Source of the DNA: Notolepis coatsorum
Lineage: Eukaryota > Chordata > Actinopteri > Aulopiformes > Paralepididae
Assembly: GCA_963971535.1 (NCBI GenBank)
Contig: OZ020592.1
Coordinates: 57,541,028 to 57,605,027 of the forward strand
Direction of reading: 5' to 3'
DNA length: 64,000 nucleotides
Made by a program: the position numbers and the translations under genes
Part shown: piece by piece, positions 43,577 to 55,260 of the stretch
Numbering within the stretch: position 1 is the first letter of the stretch
Layout of the letters: each line of letters starts with the position of its first letter
The notes under the pieces: generated by a model
Told to the model about the DNA's origin: nothing
Seen by the model: the letters and a program-made list of their open reading frames with translations, nothing else
Database searches by the model: none

Positions 43577-44144
43577 GGCCCTCATTCATCAACGTGACTT
43601 ACGCACAGATATGTGCTTAACCTGTGCGTACGACCATTTCTAAGCAAAGTGTGGGATTCATCAATTTCAACTTGAACTTGACTTCGTGCTTATATTTACG
43701 CACAGCTCGGAGCATGCGTAGCTGACGCCCAGTGGTAGAATATGGGGACTGCAGACGGACGGCATAGATCAGTTGCATGCATTAGTTTCAAAGCGGAAAT
43801 AAGCTTGACTGACGTGTTCTGTATGACCCCCGTAATTCATTATAGTTCATTGTGAAATAGCGATATTAGTGTAATTATTGTCAAACACTAAATAGCATGT
43901 GGAATAGGTCTTTCTCTCCGAATGAATGCAGGTTTATATATAGCGTTATCGGGTGCACTGACTGCGCTCGCAGGAACTGTTTTCAGAGATAGCATCAGAT
44001 AGGGATGAATGAATGAATGAGGGGCAGTCTAATTGCAGAGAGAACATAATATTAACTAGAGTCCACTACCCGAGACACCTCCTTCATTTGTACCGCAATT
44101 TGGGACCCAAATTGGAGCTATGAGCTTAAAAGCTTTTCCGTGCT

Positions 44145-44640
44145 AAGGCGGTTAGGTGGCCGAGCGGAGATTGCGTTCGTCACCAACCCCGGAGCTGTGA
44201 GCTGGATTCGAACATCGAATCCAGCTCACAGCTCCGGGGTTGTCACCAGCTTGGCTGGCCGTCTGCACTAATACAATTGGCTGTATTAGAGGGTGGGAGA
44301 AGCTGGCGGGGTGGGTCCGGGTCGTTGTAAACAGCGACTCCTACAGTTCGGTCGGGGCGCCTGCTAAGCGCGGATAGGACTTGAGGGGGATAGTGTGGTC
44401 CTCCCACACGCTACGCCCTCTCGATGAGAATCCGCGCTGCCGGGTGAAAAGAAGCGGTGATTGGCTGGACGTGTGTCGGAGGAAGCACGTGGTAGCCTCC
44501 ACTCTCCCAGATGATCTGACTGTGGGGGGTAAGTGCGCAGCGACCAGGAAGGAACTGGGAATTGGCATACGACTAACATTGGGATGGGAGAAAATCGGAG
44601 GAAAATGGAGGGGGAAAAAGATCAATAAAAAAAAATTTAA
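44145..44640 (+). mobile_element. tRNA-derived SINE inside Harbinger-like element
   Basis: The head has GTTAGGTGGCCGAGCGGA and a B box (GGATTCGAAC, about 44203). A 22-bp perfect hairpin of the head (CTGTGAGCTGGATTCGA / TCGAATCCAGCTCACAG) is unusual. The tail is ATTGGGATGGGAGAAAAT. It is flanked by the 17-bp perfect duplication AAAAGCTTTTCCGTGCT (44128-44144, 44641-44657). Confidence 0.9.
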
Positions 44641-44657
44641 AAAAGCTTTTCCGTGCT

Positions 44658-46225
44658 TATTTGAGAAGGTCCAGCTGCAGAGCCGGAGAGACAGCCAGCA
44701 GAGAGACAGACAGACAGATAGACACTGTTCCACAGTGTGTGTGTGTGACCACTAGTCTCCTAGTAGAGACCCCCCCCCTCTGGACCCCCCCCCCCCTCTG
44801 GACCACCTCCTAGTAGAGACAAGTTTTCTGAAATTTATGTTTATATATGCAAATGAGGCACTTCCCCATTAAATATGTGGACATTTATGGATGCAATAAG
44901 GCAAAATGAAGTAAAATGAACAACTAAATGTGTGTTATTGACGTTTTATTGTCACTAGTTTCATAGAAGACATGTTTAGGAAGCAAAATATAACAAAATC
45001 TCAAAATCAACAAAAAAAGTATATTTGCCTATTCACCTGCAGTGTCTCGCCTTAACACTTTGGGTGCCATGGGTTAAATTCATTATATACCATAGGTTGC
45101 CGGCTCTATTTGTCTATGGAGAAGTACCCCTTCTTTGCAGGGCTATAACTTCTTTAATTCTATTGCTACATTGCCATTATTAGGGCCCATTCAAAGTCCT
45201 ATATGTATTGTTCATTGTGTAGCAACGTTAAACTTTTTCATTCACATAATTATTCATAGTAAAGTATGGTCTAATGTATAAGTATGTTTTCATCTCTTTC
45301 TGCAGCTTTCTCCAGAACGTGATATATAGCCCCAAATGCATTATATTGATGATGAAATACAGTTTGATGGCAATCGGGGCGATATAAAAAATTTCAATTG
45401 GACGTACTTCTAGAATGATCTACGTATGATCTGATGATGACCGGATGGGCGGGGGATCGTTTATAATTCCGTGGGCAGCGTTATATCATTCATCTAGTGT
45501 GGGTGATATGTTCATCATAACAGTTTATATGGAATACGATCAAAAATAATGCTGAATCTTACCGTATCCTCCTCGCGCCGTTGGGCGATGAGCGTGGAAC
45601 AGTCATTTACCTATTATGGTATGTAGAAATATCGGGTCCATTTCCAGCTTGTATAATAGTATATATGTCCAAATCATGTTGTTTATCGAGTTATTGGCAA
45701 TCGATCGCTATGTATTGTGTCGAGATCGAGTCCCGTGAGCCAAACAGAGTGCCCGGAAGTAATATGGTCGACCAGCACAACCTCCATAGCACTTCCTGTT
45801 TGGCGATTGCGCCGATCGGCCACCAGATGGCGCTCCTGAACCGCCAGAGAGCTCAGTGGGTCCTCCTGGTGGATCTCAGGCCAGCGGAGGGGAAATATGA
45901 ATCCGATCGCAGATTTTTGAAATATTGATATAAGGACGCTGTACAGCGTCCTCCGGCAACTTGAGCATGGCCGGGAATGACGCTCTAAAGCGTTTTCCGG
46001 CAGTCAAAGTGTTAATCCTCATCTTCGTCTTCTTCCTAGAGAAGTCTCTACTAGGAGGTGGTCCAGAGGGGGGGGGGGGGGGGGGGGAACAGTGTCTGTC
46101 TGTCTGTCTGTCTCTCTGCTGTCTGTCTCTCTGCTGTCTCTCTCAAAATAGTATAAGTGCTATCTTGGCCCTGAGAGTTGCTCTCCGGCTCTGCAGCTGG
46201 ACCCTTCTCAAATCAGCACGAAAAA
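44658..46225. repeat. Inverted arms flanking a TTAA MITE
   Basis: 44641-44822 (GAGAAGGTCCAGCTGCAGAG ... CTCCTAGTAGAGAC) returns inverted at 46030-46225 (GTCTCTACTAGGAGGTGG ... CTCTGCAGCTGGACC). The arms include facing C and G homopolymers and CAGACAGA repeats. They are part of the Harbinger-like element's own palindromic structure. Confidence 0.75.
45052..46015. mobile_element. TTAA-type MITE, family A, copy 2
   Basis: TTAA lies at 45052-45055 and 46012-46015, with ends TTAACACTTTGGGTGCC and GCAGTCAAAGTGTTAA. It aligns with 5934-6889 throughout, in the same orientation. The paired GACGCTGTACAGCGTC and GACGCTCTAAAGCGTT palindromes near the right end are kept as palindromes although their sequences differ from copy 1. 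Confidence 0.85.
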
Positions 46226-46236
46226 AGCTATAAGCT

Positions 46237-46528
46237 TATAAAACGATTTAATATGCTAAACTTCGTTTTAAATTCCTTAGTTCACTTTTGTTTATTTCAT
46301 AAAGATTTTCCCGACATAATTCTACCAGCCCCGACCAGATCCGTGACTCTGTTGCGATACAGATGAATTATCTACTCAGAAAGCTTATAAAACGATTTAA
46401 TATGCTAAACTTTGTTTTTAAATTCTTTAATTCACCTTTGTTTATTTCATAAGGATTTTCCCGACATAATGCTACCTGCCCCGACCAGATCCGTGACTCT
46501 GTTGCGATACAGATGAATTATCTACTCA
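46237..46528. repeat. Tandem duplication, two units of about 146 bp
   Basis: CTTATAAAACGATTTAATATG through GATGAATTATCTACTCAGA occurs at 46237-46382 and again at 46383-46528 with a few differences. It lies inside the Harbinger-like element. Confidence 0.9.
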
Positions 46529-48020
46529 GAATAGTATTATAAAGTGGCTATCTTTTATGCTGTAGATCACTGCTGGTATATATGTGCATGCAGAACCTTT
46601 ATTTCAGCGGGGACTGTAGTATTTATTTGACGTTACTGTACAATATATGTGTATTAAAAGACGGAGCTGTCTTTTATTGTATTATAATAATTATTAATAT
46701 TAAAAATAAATTAAGAAAGGCATTCTTATTCCAGCATGCATTAATGACACTAACGGGCAACGGCAAAACAGTGGTTAATGGTCTTTATTAGTGTTTGCGG
46801 TGTCCAGGCAGCAATGGTCTTTTAGGAAGTTAATAGATATAATATCCGACAGTGTACAACACCCTCGGTTTAGTCCATTCTTCCACATTTCATGGGGGTG
46901 TCCATTACCGTATATGGTTAATCGGGGCGGTTTTGGTATGCAAATACGTGAAAGTGTGCACGAGCCTCGGCGCAGGGCCAAGGTGATATTTATCATGACA
47001 GGTGTGCGTAGAACCTGCGTACGCACGTGTGGTAAATCCTGTTTCTTTTGTGCGTGCACGCATTCTAAATTCTGTGCTTTGTGTGGAAATAGAACATTTT
47101 CTACGTCACGTTGATGAATGAGGGCCCAGGAGAGGCAGTGGCGGCTCTACCACTAGGGGCGCTAGGGCGCCGACCCACCTGCTGGCCAGCTGCTGTTAAA
47201 TCAGAGAAGAAGACAATAAAACTTTTTCGTTTTTGTGTTTTATAGCCCTATAAATAATATAAACATGTTTAAAATTAATAATATTTACTCATTTTAAGTA
47301 TGTTTGTATTTCCAATGCACAATATAACGTTATTATCTAAATTAAAAAAAACATCGTTTCCAGAGCAGGAAGTGACATCACGTTTTTTTTTTTTTTTTTA
47401 ATTTCTCGGCCCGGGCTATACGCGATAGCGCTCTGAGTGCGCGTCACAGTTTGATCGCTGTCTCCGTCACAGCCAATCAGTGCATACGGCGTTGTGCGTT
47501 GAAATATGACTATTATGTTGGAATCCGAGCGCGATTTGAAGCGGTCTAGAAAGCAGCGTGAACTTCCGTGAGAATTTCCATAGCCGCATTTCGCGGAGAC
47601 GCTCTCTGATTGGCCGACGCCAGTATTTTTTCCCATGGCAGAATTTCACAGAGACGATCTCTGATTGGCCGAATCCAATTTCTAATGTTCCAATTCTAGC
47701 TTCTAGCTTGGTTCCTGGTACTAGGACTGTTGTTTGTCTTAGAGCGTGCCGTGCCGTGACTGCAAGTTCTTTAGACTGTTAAGCTTAGGCACTCTTTCAA
47801 AGTTGGTTAAGGTTAGAGTTTGTCTTAGAGCATGGCGATAGAACGCCAGGTAGTTTGCAGTCTGTTCGAGCGGAAATGGACAAAGGAATGTACTTGTTGA
47901 GTGTTGTGCTAACGTCGACGAGCTCAGCTGAGCTAACACTTGGCTAACAAGCTATATGGCGGATCAAGCTCTCCTGCCCTGGACGTTTCAACTAAACAGT
48001 GAGTCTCTCTCTCTCTCTCT

Positions 48021-48360
48021 CTAACGTTAGTAGTACTAGGCTGGTGCGGGCTAACTGGCTATCGTTCTGGCAGCTAACGTTAGTAGTACTAGGCTGGTGC
48101 GGGCTAACTGGCTATCGTTCTGGCAGCTAACGTTAGTAGTACTAGACTGGTGCGGGCTAACTGGCTATCGTTCTGGGAGCTAACGTTAGTAGTACTAGAC
48201 TGGTGCGGGCTAACTGGCTATCGTTCTGGGAGCTAACGTTAGTAGTACTAGACTGGTGCGGGCTAACTGGCTATCGTTCTGGCAGCTAACGTTAGTAGTA
48301 CTAGACTGGTGCGGGCTAACTGGCTATCGTTCTGGCAGCTAACGTTAGTAGTACTAGGCT
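48021..48360. repeat. 53-bp minisatellite in hAT element
   Basis: Six full units start at 48021, 48074, 48127, 48180, 48233 and 48286, plus a partial one at 48339. Each runs CTAACGTTAGTAGTACTAG, then G(A)CTGGTGCGGGCTAACTG, then GCTATCGTTCTGGCAG. It is preceded by (CT)n, and another (CT)n follows at 48429. Confidence 0.95.
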
Positions 48361-48621
48361 ATCGTTCCGTGATTTGTTTACTTGGTAACACTGGTTGCTA
48401 AGGAATTTAGGTTCGAGGTTGAAGAAATCTCTCTCTCTCTCTCTCTCTGCTTAACGTTAACGTTTGTAAATAGTTTTTTTAGGAGCAGTACTACTGCTGG
48501 CCATTCATGAAGCGAGACATTGCTGATTGTTTATTTATCGATGGCTCATTGATTTAACTACTGCAGCTCTCTCGGATTGAAAATACGTGGATTATGGCTT
48601 GTTCAATATCGTCTATGTTTG

Positions 48622-48768
48622 AATGAATGAATGAATGAGAACTTTATTAACAGATTGCAGAATGGGTACAATACAGTACGGCTCAATACACACAATTGTT
48701 AAGGGGATGCAGACCAGAGAAAGACGTTTGTCTTGTTTACATCAGGGTCCCAGATTTTCGATTCATAT
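48622..48768 (-). mobile_element. LINE 3'-tail family T, copy 7
   Basis: GAATGAATGAATGAATGAGA then ACAGATTGCAGAATGGGTAC. It is nested inside the hAT element at 47136-49219. Confidence 0.8.
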
Positions 48769-49225
48769 CGATAGTTTAATAGCTAGCCTTGGCTCGTTTA
48801 ACAATATGCAAAATATGTGTACAGCCCTGTACTCATACTGAAGTTATTCTTGGTATATAATAGGTCTGATTGTGTAACGAATCGATTCCACGTCGCGCTG
48901 TGTGTGAGAGAGAGAAGGAGAGAGGGAGAGATCTGCCTGTGTTTGTAGACGGGCAAGTTTTGTTTCTAACTTTTCTATTTATATATTGTGTTTCAAGTTG
49001 TGAATTAGAGTCTAGACTATACTTTATTTGACTGGTTGTGTGTTGTTGTAGTAACAGCTGAGCGACTCGTTCATAAGAGCCGATTCATTGCCGTGAGCGT
49101 GAGTCGAATCGCTCACGTCTTGCCATGAGTGTTGCGTGGTACTGTACTGTACATGTTTGCATTTTGCAAAATGTTTGGTATAGCGCCCCCTAGTGGCGAA
49201 TACCCACCGGCCGCCACTGAGGAGA

Positions 49226-49310
49226 GGTGTTTTTGGCCAACAGCTAGGCTAGCTGGTCCATATCCACTTTCATTAATTTGTCTTAAGGAAATGCATTTCC
49301 CATAATATTT
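49226..49310. repeat. Dispersed repeat beginning GGTGTTTTT, copy 2
   Basis: It matches 8118 onward; the shared text starts exactly at GGTGTTTTT. It lies next to the hAT target duplication. Confidence 0.5.
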
Positions 49311-50519
49311 TTGTCAGAATAAACCTCTGCCAGCAGAGCGAGGCTAGAAGAGATAACGTGTCTATTCTCCATCATTCACAGATCCACAGCGCACCCTTGC
49401 CTGTGTATCACTTGTTCCGACTCAGATTCCCCTAGGTCTGATGCCGGTAACACTGGCTCCAGGGTATTGCACAGCTCCATTAGGACAGGTTTTGGTAGCC
49501 TTAACCCCTTAAGCCTGAGTGGTCCGGTACCAGACAGACAATAATTTCACACCATAAATGGATCAATACAGTCCGTATTAATTAATGTAGTGTTTTCTTT
49601 TCAAATGTAGCCAAGAGTAAATACCCTAACCCTATCAAAACAGCAGTAAAAGTGTATATTTTCAGCACTATGTTTGTTTACCAATGATTTTAAGTGTTAT
49701 TAGCGAAATATAAGTTCATAAATATCTTTGCGGAAACCGGATGAATTCGATGGAAGTAAAGGAAGCAGCCATACGTGTGTCTAGTCTTTTGAAAAGAGAC
49801 CCAGGGCTTTTGATGGCCTTTCAAATTTCATAAAACTACACTTCCCAGCTTATGCCAGCACCTTCAAGCATGAACTTTATTTTTAAACGTTATTTTTGGG
49901 ATCATATCTCATGGGTCGAACATACCTGAACGTTATTGCCATAAAATAGAACGTAGTAGTTCTGTGAACGTCTAGAAAAAAACTGCATCTCAATCTGATG
50001 AAAAATGCCGGAGCTATTTAAATTACAAAAAAGTAACTTATAGTAGCTTTCATTCACGGCTGGTGGTACTAAATCCTGATTGAACTCTGCCATTGGAAAG
50101 AGGGGATTTGGCCCGATCCATAAGTCTGTGACTTGGCCATTTATAGGCCTGATATTCTATATTCATATTTCAAAATGCATGTGTTCGGATGGCAAAATTC
50201 AGTACTGTATCTACAAAACACCCTGTAAATCATCTGCCCTTTATTAATTTTCTTCGATTTCTTTGTACACTTGATCTCAAGAATTGTTCACGTCTGGTCA
50301 ATGTTAGCCGTCAAAGATGAAAAAGAAAAAACAAAGAAAATAAATGGCTATTCTCCTTTGGTTCATTACAATTTACTCAAGCTTAGTAACAGACACAATA
50401 TTTCTGACACTGGGAATACATTCACTGAGATCCATGAATGTCCCTAGACCAAGAACACGCAAATGGAACTTGTAGAAGTGGAGCAATCTTCCATTTACTT
50501 AGGTATGTATTTTGAGACA
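49311..50519. other. Intergenic; possible left end of a TTAA element at 49501
   Basis: TTAACCCCTTAAGCCTGAGT at 49501 resembles the terminal repeats of piggyBac-like elements, but no right end was found. No gene is recognised. Confidence 0.3.
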
Positions 50520-51450
50520 TGCAACAATACACACATTATTAAGAGGATAATAATATAAAAACAGATAATAATATAAAAACTATTTAAAGAGTGATCGCAG
50601 TTAATATATATATGCAATATATTGCAGTGCAAATACAATTGAAATTAAAAAAAAAGTCACTATTACACTATGCTATACATTGTACTGATTGCAAACATGT
50701 GCACAATTCAACAGGATATTGCACGTCCTATTGCATGGGATAGTCTATGTTTTAGCAGCATTTAGTGCACTAATGGCCCTTGGGAAGAAACTGTTTTTTT
50801 GTCTGTGCGTGTAAGCATGGTTCTAAAATGTTTGTTTTGAAATTGTTTGAAATGATTACCGGGGTGAGATGGATCCTTGATGATCTTCACTGCCTTCTTA
50901 AGACAGCGGGAGCTGTACAGTTCTTCCAGGGAGGGGAGAGGGCATCCAGTTATCTTTTGGGCCGAGTTGACGACCCTCTGGAGCATTTTCCTCTCTGCAG
51001 GGTTAATAATGGCCGTGGTGTTGTTCTTCCAGGTCAGGTCCTCCTCCAGGTAAATGACCAGTAAACAGAAGCTCGAGACTCTCCACACAGACCCCATCGA
51101 TGTACAGGGGCTGGAAGGCGGTCTTCTTCCTCCTGCAGTCCACAATCATCTCCTTGGTCTTGTTCAGGTCCAGATTGTTCTCTCTGCATACCACTGACAG
51201 CTGCCCCACCTCGCCACGGTATGCAGACTCGTCAGTCGTCACCCCCGGAGATGCAACCCACCACAGTGGTGTCATCTGCAAACTTAATGATGGAGTTGCA
51301 GGGGTGGGCGGCAGTGATGTTGTGTGTGTAGAGGGAATAGTGTAGAGGGCTCAGGACGCAGCCCTGAGGGGACCCTGTGCTGAGGCTGGGGGCTGTGGAA
51401 GTGTGGGGACCTACCCTCACCCTCTGAGGGTGATTTTCTGAAGGGGTGCA
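50520..51450 (-). pseudogene. Rex1/CR1-like LINE fragment with 3' UTR
   Basis: The minus-strand reading gives TGSPQGCVLSPLHYSLYTHN, SIIKFADDTTVVGCISGGDD, REVGQLSVVCRENNLDLN-type text, KTKEMIVDCRRKKT, then INPAERKMLQRVVNSAQKIT and LYSSRCLKKAVKIIKDPSHP. RT motifs and C-terminal part are in order but in three frames. It is the most complete of the three copies of this family in the window. The 3' UTR runs to about 50520. Confidence 0.75.
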
Positions 51451-51574
51451 CAAGGGTTAAAGGCATAATAGGGGAAAGGGTTGGTATTGCGGGCCACATC
51501 TCAGGCTCTGCCAAGATAGCTATTAGAGCTACAGTATATGAAAAGCCAAAAGAAAACACAAAATAGTGTTATAT

Positions 51575-51890
51575 ACTTTTATATTCTAGCATTGCTGGAA
51601 GGTATGAACCAGGAATAAAACCTCCTTTTAGTGCCCACACAGGTGTCCTGTAATCAGCAATCAGGGGAAGGATCATTCTGAAACAAGGAACATAAGAGGG
51701 GAAACAAAACAAGACATACCCCCCCCCCCCATAAAGATGACACCCACTAGTCATTCCATGTACGTGAGAGGGCATCAGCCACCATTTTCATGACCCTTCT
51801 TGTGACAAATTTCTACATTGTAATTCTGAACCATTAGAGCACAATGCATCAGCCTCTGGCTGTTGTACTGTAGTGGAAATGTGTGAAGAA
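51575..51890 (-). pseudogene. Gypsy RNase H / linker fragment
   Basis: It shares wording with 28500-28620 (AGCATCAGCCA, ATTGTAATTCTG / GTTGTAATCTTGCACC, CATCAG(C/T)CTCTGG): the RNase H end of the Gypsy relic there. It includes a C run of 13 at 51720-51732. No long frame. Confidence 0.45.
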
Positions 51891-53123
51891 TGATTATACT
51901 GTCTTTAATACTACACGTTTAGGTTGACGTATCATATTTCATAATGTTCATAACTGTTTCAGATAGTGTTCTGGAATGAGCCTTTTAACACGTAAGGTCC
52001 TCTAGGTAGGAGACCAAGGAGATGTGGGAAGAAGTGGTAGGGGATTATTATTATTGAGTCATCTCTTCTGTTTTGTGAAATTACTATTGTGTAATGTTCC
52101 TTCTGATGGGGGTCAGATCAGGTTTGTTTTGATCCCGACCACACCCCACTCGTCAGAACTTTCACTCTGAAGTGTCTCTATACAACTTTGTGCATCCAAT
52201 AAAGCTGCAGTGTTATCAAGATCTCCCAGGTCTCCGTTTCGATTCAGTTGGATTAGAATATCCTTCTACAGTACATACAGTGTACAAATACCAAGGGGTT
52301 ATTCATTCATTTAAACTTTTATTTAGCTTTCGAAAGAAATTGAGGTTGCCCTCATTTTCAACTGTGTTGAGCTTACAGTTCATCACGGTAAATAATTAAA
52401 ACGGATGAATAAAAAGAAAAAAGTTAATTAAAAACCCTTAAAAATTTTAAAACAAATACACACTGATAAAATGGGCAGATAGAAATACAGGCAAAACATA
52501 AAAACATAGATTAAAATCAGTTAAAACAATTACAGTGTACCAGGAAGGTTTAAGATCATGGCCCTAAACTCCATTCCAATTCCATGAAGTTGGTGCATAA
52601 AAGGCTGACTTTCCAAGTTCACACTGTTGCACGAGAGACCTAAAGCATAAGCCAGTAATTTTAGCAGGTTAGCTAACATTGTTGCAATATAAAAGTGGTA
52701 GCTTTCCTATAATTACTTTTTCAAAGAAATTGCATACTCTCACACTCACTTTTCACTGCTTTATTTGGTCAACGTTTCGGTCAGCGACCTTCATCAGGAC
52801 ACAAAGACTGTAGAAATGCTGATGTGGGTCCTTTTGAACACCCCCAAACAATTGTTTAATTTCATTTTTATTTATTCTTACATGGAATTGTTACAGTCCA
52901 ACAGTACATATAGTTCACTTAATATGCTCCACTAAATTCCATGGCTGAAAGGAACAGGAAAAAGAAAATTCTTATTGTACCTGCCCCTACACACAGTACA
53001 CTGATAGACTAAGTGCAATGTTTACCAAACCAAACAAAATGTACATACTTATTTTGCAGAAAACACAAATAAATTAACATAAATAATATTTTTTTGTATC
53101 TATCAGTTAAATTGCATATTTAG
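51891..53123. other. Intergenic; dispersed-repeat text, no gene
   Basis: 52290-52460 looks like a LINE tail (TTTATTTAGCTTTCGAAAG). 52760-52800 carries GGTCAACGTTTCGGTCAGCG, a phrase common in transposon ends. No ORF of note. Confidence 0.35.
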
Positions 53124-53401
53124 TAGGGATGTCCGATATTGGCATTAAAATGTAATATCGGAAATGATCGGTATCAGTAAAAAAGAAGAAAAAAAACGTA
53201 TTTAACCTTTATTTACCCAGGCAAGCAAGTAAGAACAAATTCTTATTTTATTTATTGTCGGAAGTATGCATAATGTTGTGTTAATTCCATGACTAGAGGT
53301 AATGTTAATTACCCGAAATTATTCCGTTTTTTGGGAAATTAAGAGTTGGACAATATCGGTATATCGGATATCAGTAAAAAAGCCAATATCGAACATTCCT
53401 A
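53124..53401. mobile_element. hAT-type MITE, TIR TAGGGATGTCCGATATTGGC
   Basis: It is flanked by the perfect 8-bp duplication ATATTTAG (53116-53123, 53402-53409). The ends TAGGGATGTCCGATATTGGC and GCCAATATCGAACATTCCTA are inverted with two mismatches. 278 bp, non-coding. Confidence 0.9.
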
Positions 53402-54099
53402 ATATTTAGGTTTTCATTTATACATTTAATTTGGACACACTACTGGTGAATGGCCACAGTACAAGGAAAGGTCAGTTTACTAACGTGCACCCTTTGACCC
53501 CTTGATTTAAATATTTTTGACGAAAGTGGACTTTTTTATACCGACAGAATCTATTTATTTATTGGACTGACAGATCAACAGTGTAGGGATCCCGTTCTGG
53601 CAGTGTCATGACTTTTATGCTTTGAAGTGTCATGTATGTCTCTTGTCCCCGTTTTGTCTTGAATGTATATAGAAATGCAGCTGTTTGACGTATCATGCCT
53701 TAAATTGCCCCTTGCGGGACTAAACGTTTTTTTTATTGAATTGAAGTATCTACCTATATATTTATATAATGTATTATACTTCTATATACTTGTATTGTTT
53801 TTTTATAATATAACTAAATCATACAATTTATACTACACTATTATATTGGTATACAGTATTATACAATATTTTAATATATTATTATTCTATGCTGCTATAT
53901 ACTATATTACATATTGTGATTGGATTGGTTTGCGCTCCCCCTTAGTAGAGTAAGTGGCATCTCCAAGACATTGGAAAACAACATGTACTGTAACCAGCAG
54001 TCCAATCAGATGAACAAAGCAGTATGTCATGTAGGTACAGTGCTTCACAGTTAGCCACTCTAGACAGCACCTTCCACATGAGCCATTGGAATTTTGCAG
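53402..54099. other. AT-rich intergenic with a LINE tail
   Basis: At 53690-53745 TTAAATTGCCCCTTGCGGGA, a poly-T stretch and ATTGAATTGAA form a LINE-type 3' tail. 53750-53900 is AT-rich low complexity. No gene. Confidence 0.45.
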
Positions 54100-54285
54100 G
54101 GGCTTTCCACATGCCAGGAGTTTGACTTTGGTAAGGGACCTACACAGTCTACAAGAAGTCTCTCAAAGGGCTCTCCCATCACAGGAATTGGATGGATTAC
54201 CTGGTTTGGTTTGCACACTAGTTGACATGCATGGCAAGAACGATAATTCTTGTTGCATCAGTCTTCAACCCAGGCCAGAAGAAAT
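54100..54285 (-). pseudogene. Gypsy integrase N-terminal fragment
   Basis: The minus strand reads FWPGLKTDATR, later CKPNQVIHPIPVMGEPFERL and LLVDCVGPLPKSNS across frames: the zinc-binding and catalytic start of a Gypsy integrase, with the first catalytic Asp in VDCVGPLP. Only about 60 codons remain, frameshifted. Confidence 0.6.
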
Positions 54286-54905
54286 AATAATAATAAACAT
54301 TCACCCTTCATACAAGAATTGCAGCCCAAAGTGCTTCACAGCAGTATTGTAGACATAGGCATAACATTGGCATAATTATAGACAGGCATATAGAATTGAT
54401 ATTAAAACCTCCCGAAAATGTTTATTGTATTGTAATTGAATTGCCATTAAAATCTATAAGAAACTATTGTAATAGATTTCTGACATTAAAAGCTATAAAA
54501 TAGATGTAAGATAGACTCAATAAGAGCAATGCAAAGTGTAAATTAGCATAAAATAGACAGAGTAAAATTGTGCCATAGTGCAGAGCAATAAAATAGCTTT
54601 CACAGTCTGGATGCAATGAGTCCAAGCAGCAGAGTGTATTAAAAGGCTAAGGTGAAGAGGTAGGCTCTTAAGCTTACTTAAAAATTTAGTGATCTAGCCT
54701 CCCTAATGTCTATGGGTAGGGTGTTCCATAGCTTTGGTGCATAATTCACACAATTTGACTCAAAGCTTAGGTCTGAGTCTATGATAAAACCAAGACATGT
54801 AACTTTGGGTTTAATCCACAGAGTAAATTGCCCCATATTACTTAGCAGTCTCAATATCCGGTTGTAAGTCTTAGTGATCTTGTGAGTAGTGAGATGAGGG
54901 CTGTC
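54279..54905 (-). pseudogene. Decayed L2-like LINE fragment
   Basis: AAAGTGCTTCACA (3' UTR type) at the left, then GGGTAGGGTGTTCCATAGCT and CAAGACATGTAACTTTGGGT at the right match, in sense, 42300-42330 and 42825-42845 of the L2 copy. Most of the ORF between is lost. Confidence 0.6.
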
Positions 54906-54925
54906 TTAAATACTTCAAAGCTGGG

Positions 54926-55095
54926 CCCCAGTGGCGAACCACATAGCGACACGGCCGACCCGGGTTCGACTCCCGAACCCGTCGTAATTTGCCGAATGTC
55001 TTCCCCCCACTCTGTCTCCCATTCCTCCTCTGTCTCTATCTACTGGACTGCCCAGTAGAAATAAAGCGATAAAAACGCCAACAAATAAATCTTAA
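54926..55095 (+). mobile_element. tRNA-derived SINE of a second family
   Basis: The tRNA-like head CAGTGGCGAACCACATAGCG has a perfect polymerase III B box within CCCGGGTTCGACTCCCG (about 54958-54974). The body (CCCCACTCTGTCTCCCATTC) and tail (AGTAGAAATAAAGCGATAAA) follow, with an A run at 55099. It is unrelated in body to the SINE at 15580. Confidence 0.8.
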
Positions 55096-55260
55096 AACAA
55101 AAAAAAAACTTCAAAGCTTCAAATATATATTTTTTTGCCTCCAAAATCTTGCGCCTCCATTCCAATGAAACGAAAGAAAGCGGCACCTCGACTCCACCTC
55201 TCTACAACAAGCACGTGGAAATGATCTGTGTTGAAAACAACAAGGACATGTGCAGCAGAC

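Larger units (their letters stand above)
43577..47126. mobile_element. Harbinger-like (3-bp TSD) element carrying nested insertions
   Basis: GGCCCTCATTCATCAACGTG at the left end and CACGTTGATGAATGAGGGCC at the right are perfect inverted repeats, flanked by CAG on both sides (43574-43576, 47127-47129). GG...CC ends with a 3-bp duplication fit PIF/Harbinger. No transposase is seen, so it is non-autonomous. It contains a SINE, a TTAA MITE, long internal inverted arms and a tandem duplication. The superfamily is inferred from the ends alone. Confidence 0.65.
47136..49219. mobile_element. hAT-type element, TIR CAGTGGCGG
   Basis: The ends CAGTGGCGG and CCGCCACTG, with further matching (GCGCCCCCTAGTGG inside the right end, CCACTAGGGGCGC inside the left), are flanked by the perfect 8-bp duplication AGGAGAGG (47128-47135, 49220-49227). 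The insertion lies directly at the right edge of the Harbinger-like element, overlapping its CAG duplication. No transposase frame is seen. A LINE tail and a minisatellite lie inside. Confidence 0.9.

Noticed and set aside
44341..44755. ORFs of 124 and 130 codons over the SINE
   Set aside because: Both are SINE sequence read on opposite strands.
48021..48360. CRISPR-like array
   Set aside because: Units are contiguous 53-bp tandem copies with no unique spacers, and the sequence is from a eukaryote.
54926..54985. tRNA gene
   Set aside because: A good B box is present, but a tail with a SINE body follows directly; it is the head of a tRNA-derived SINE. The same holds for 15580, 22155 and 44145.
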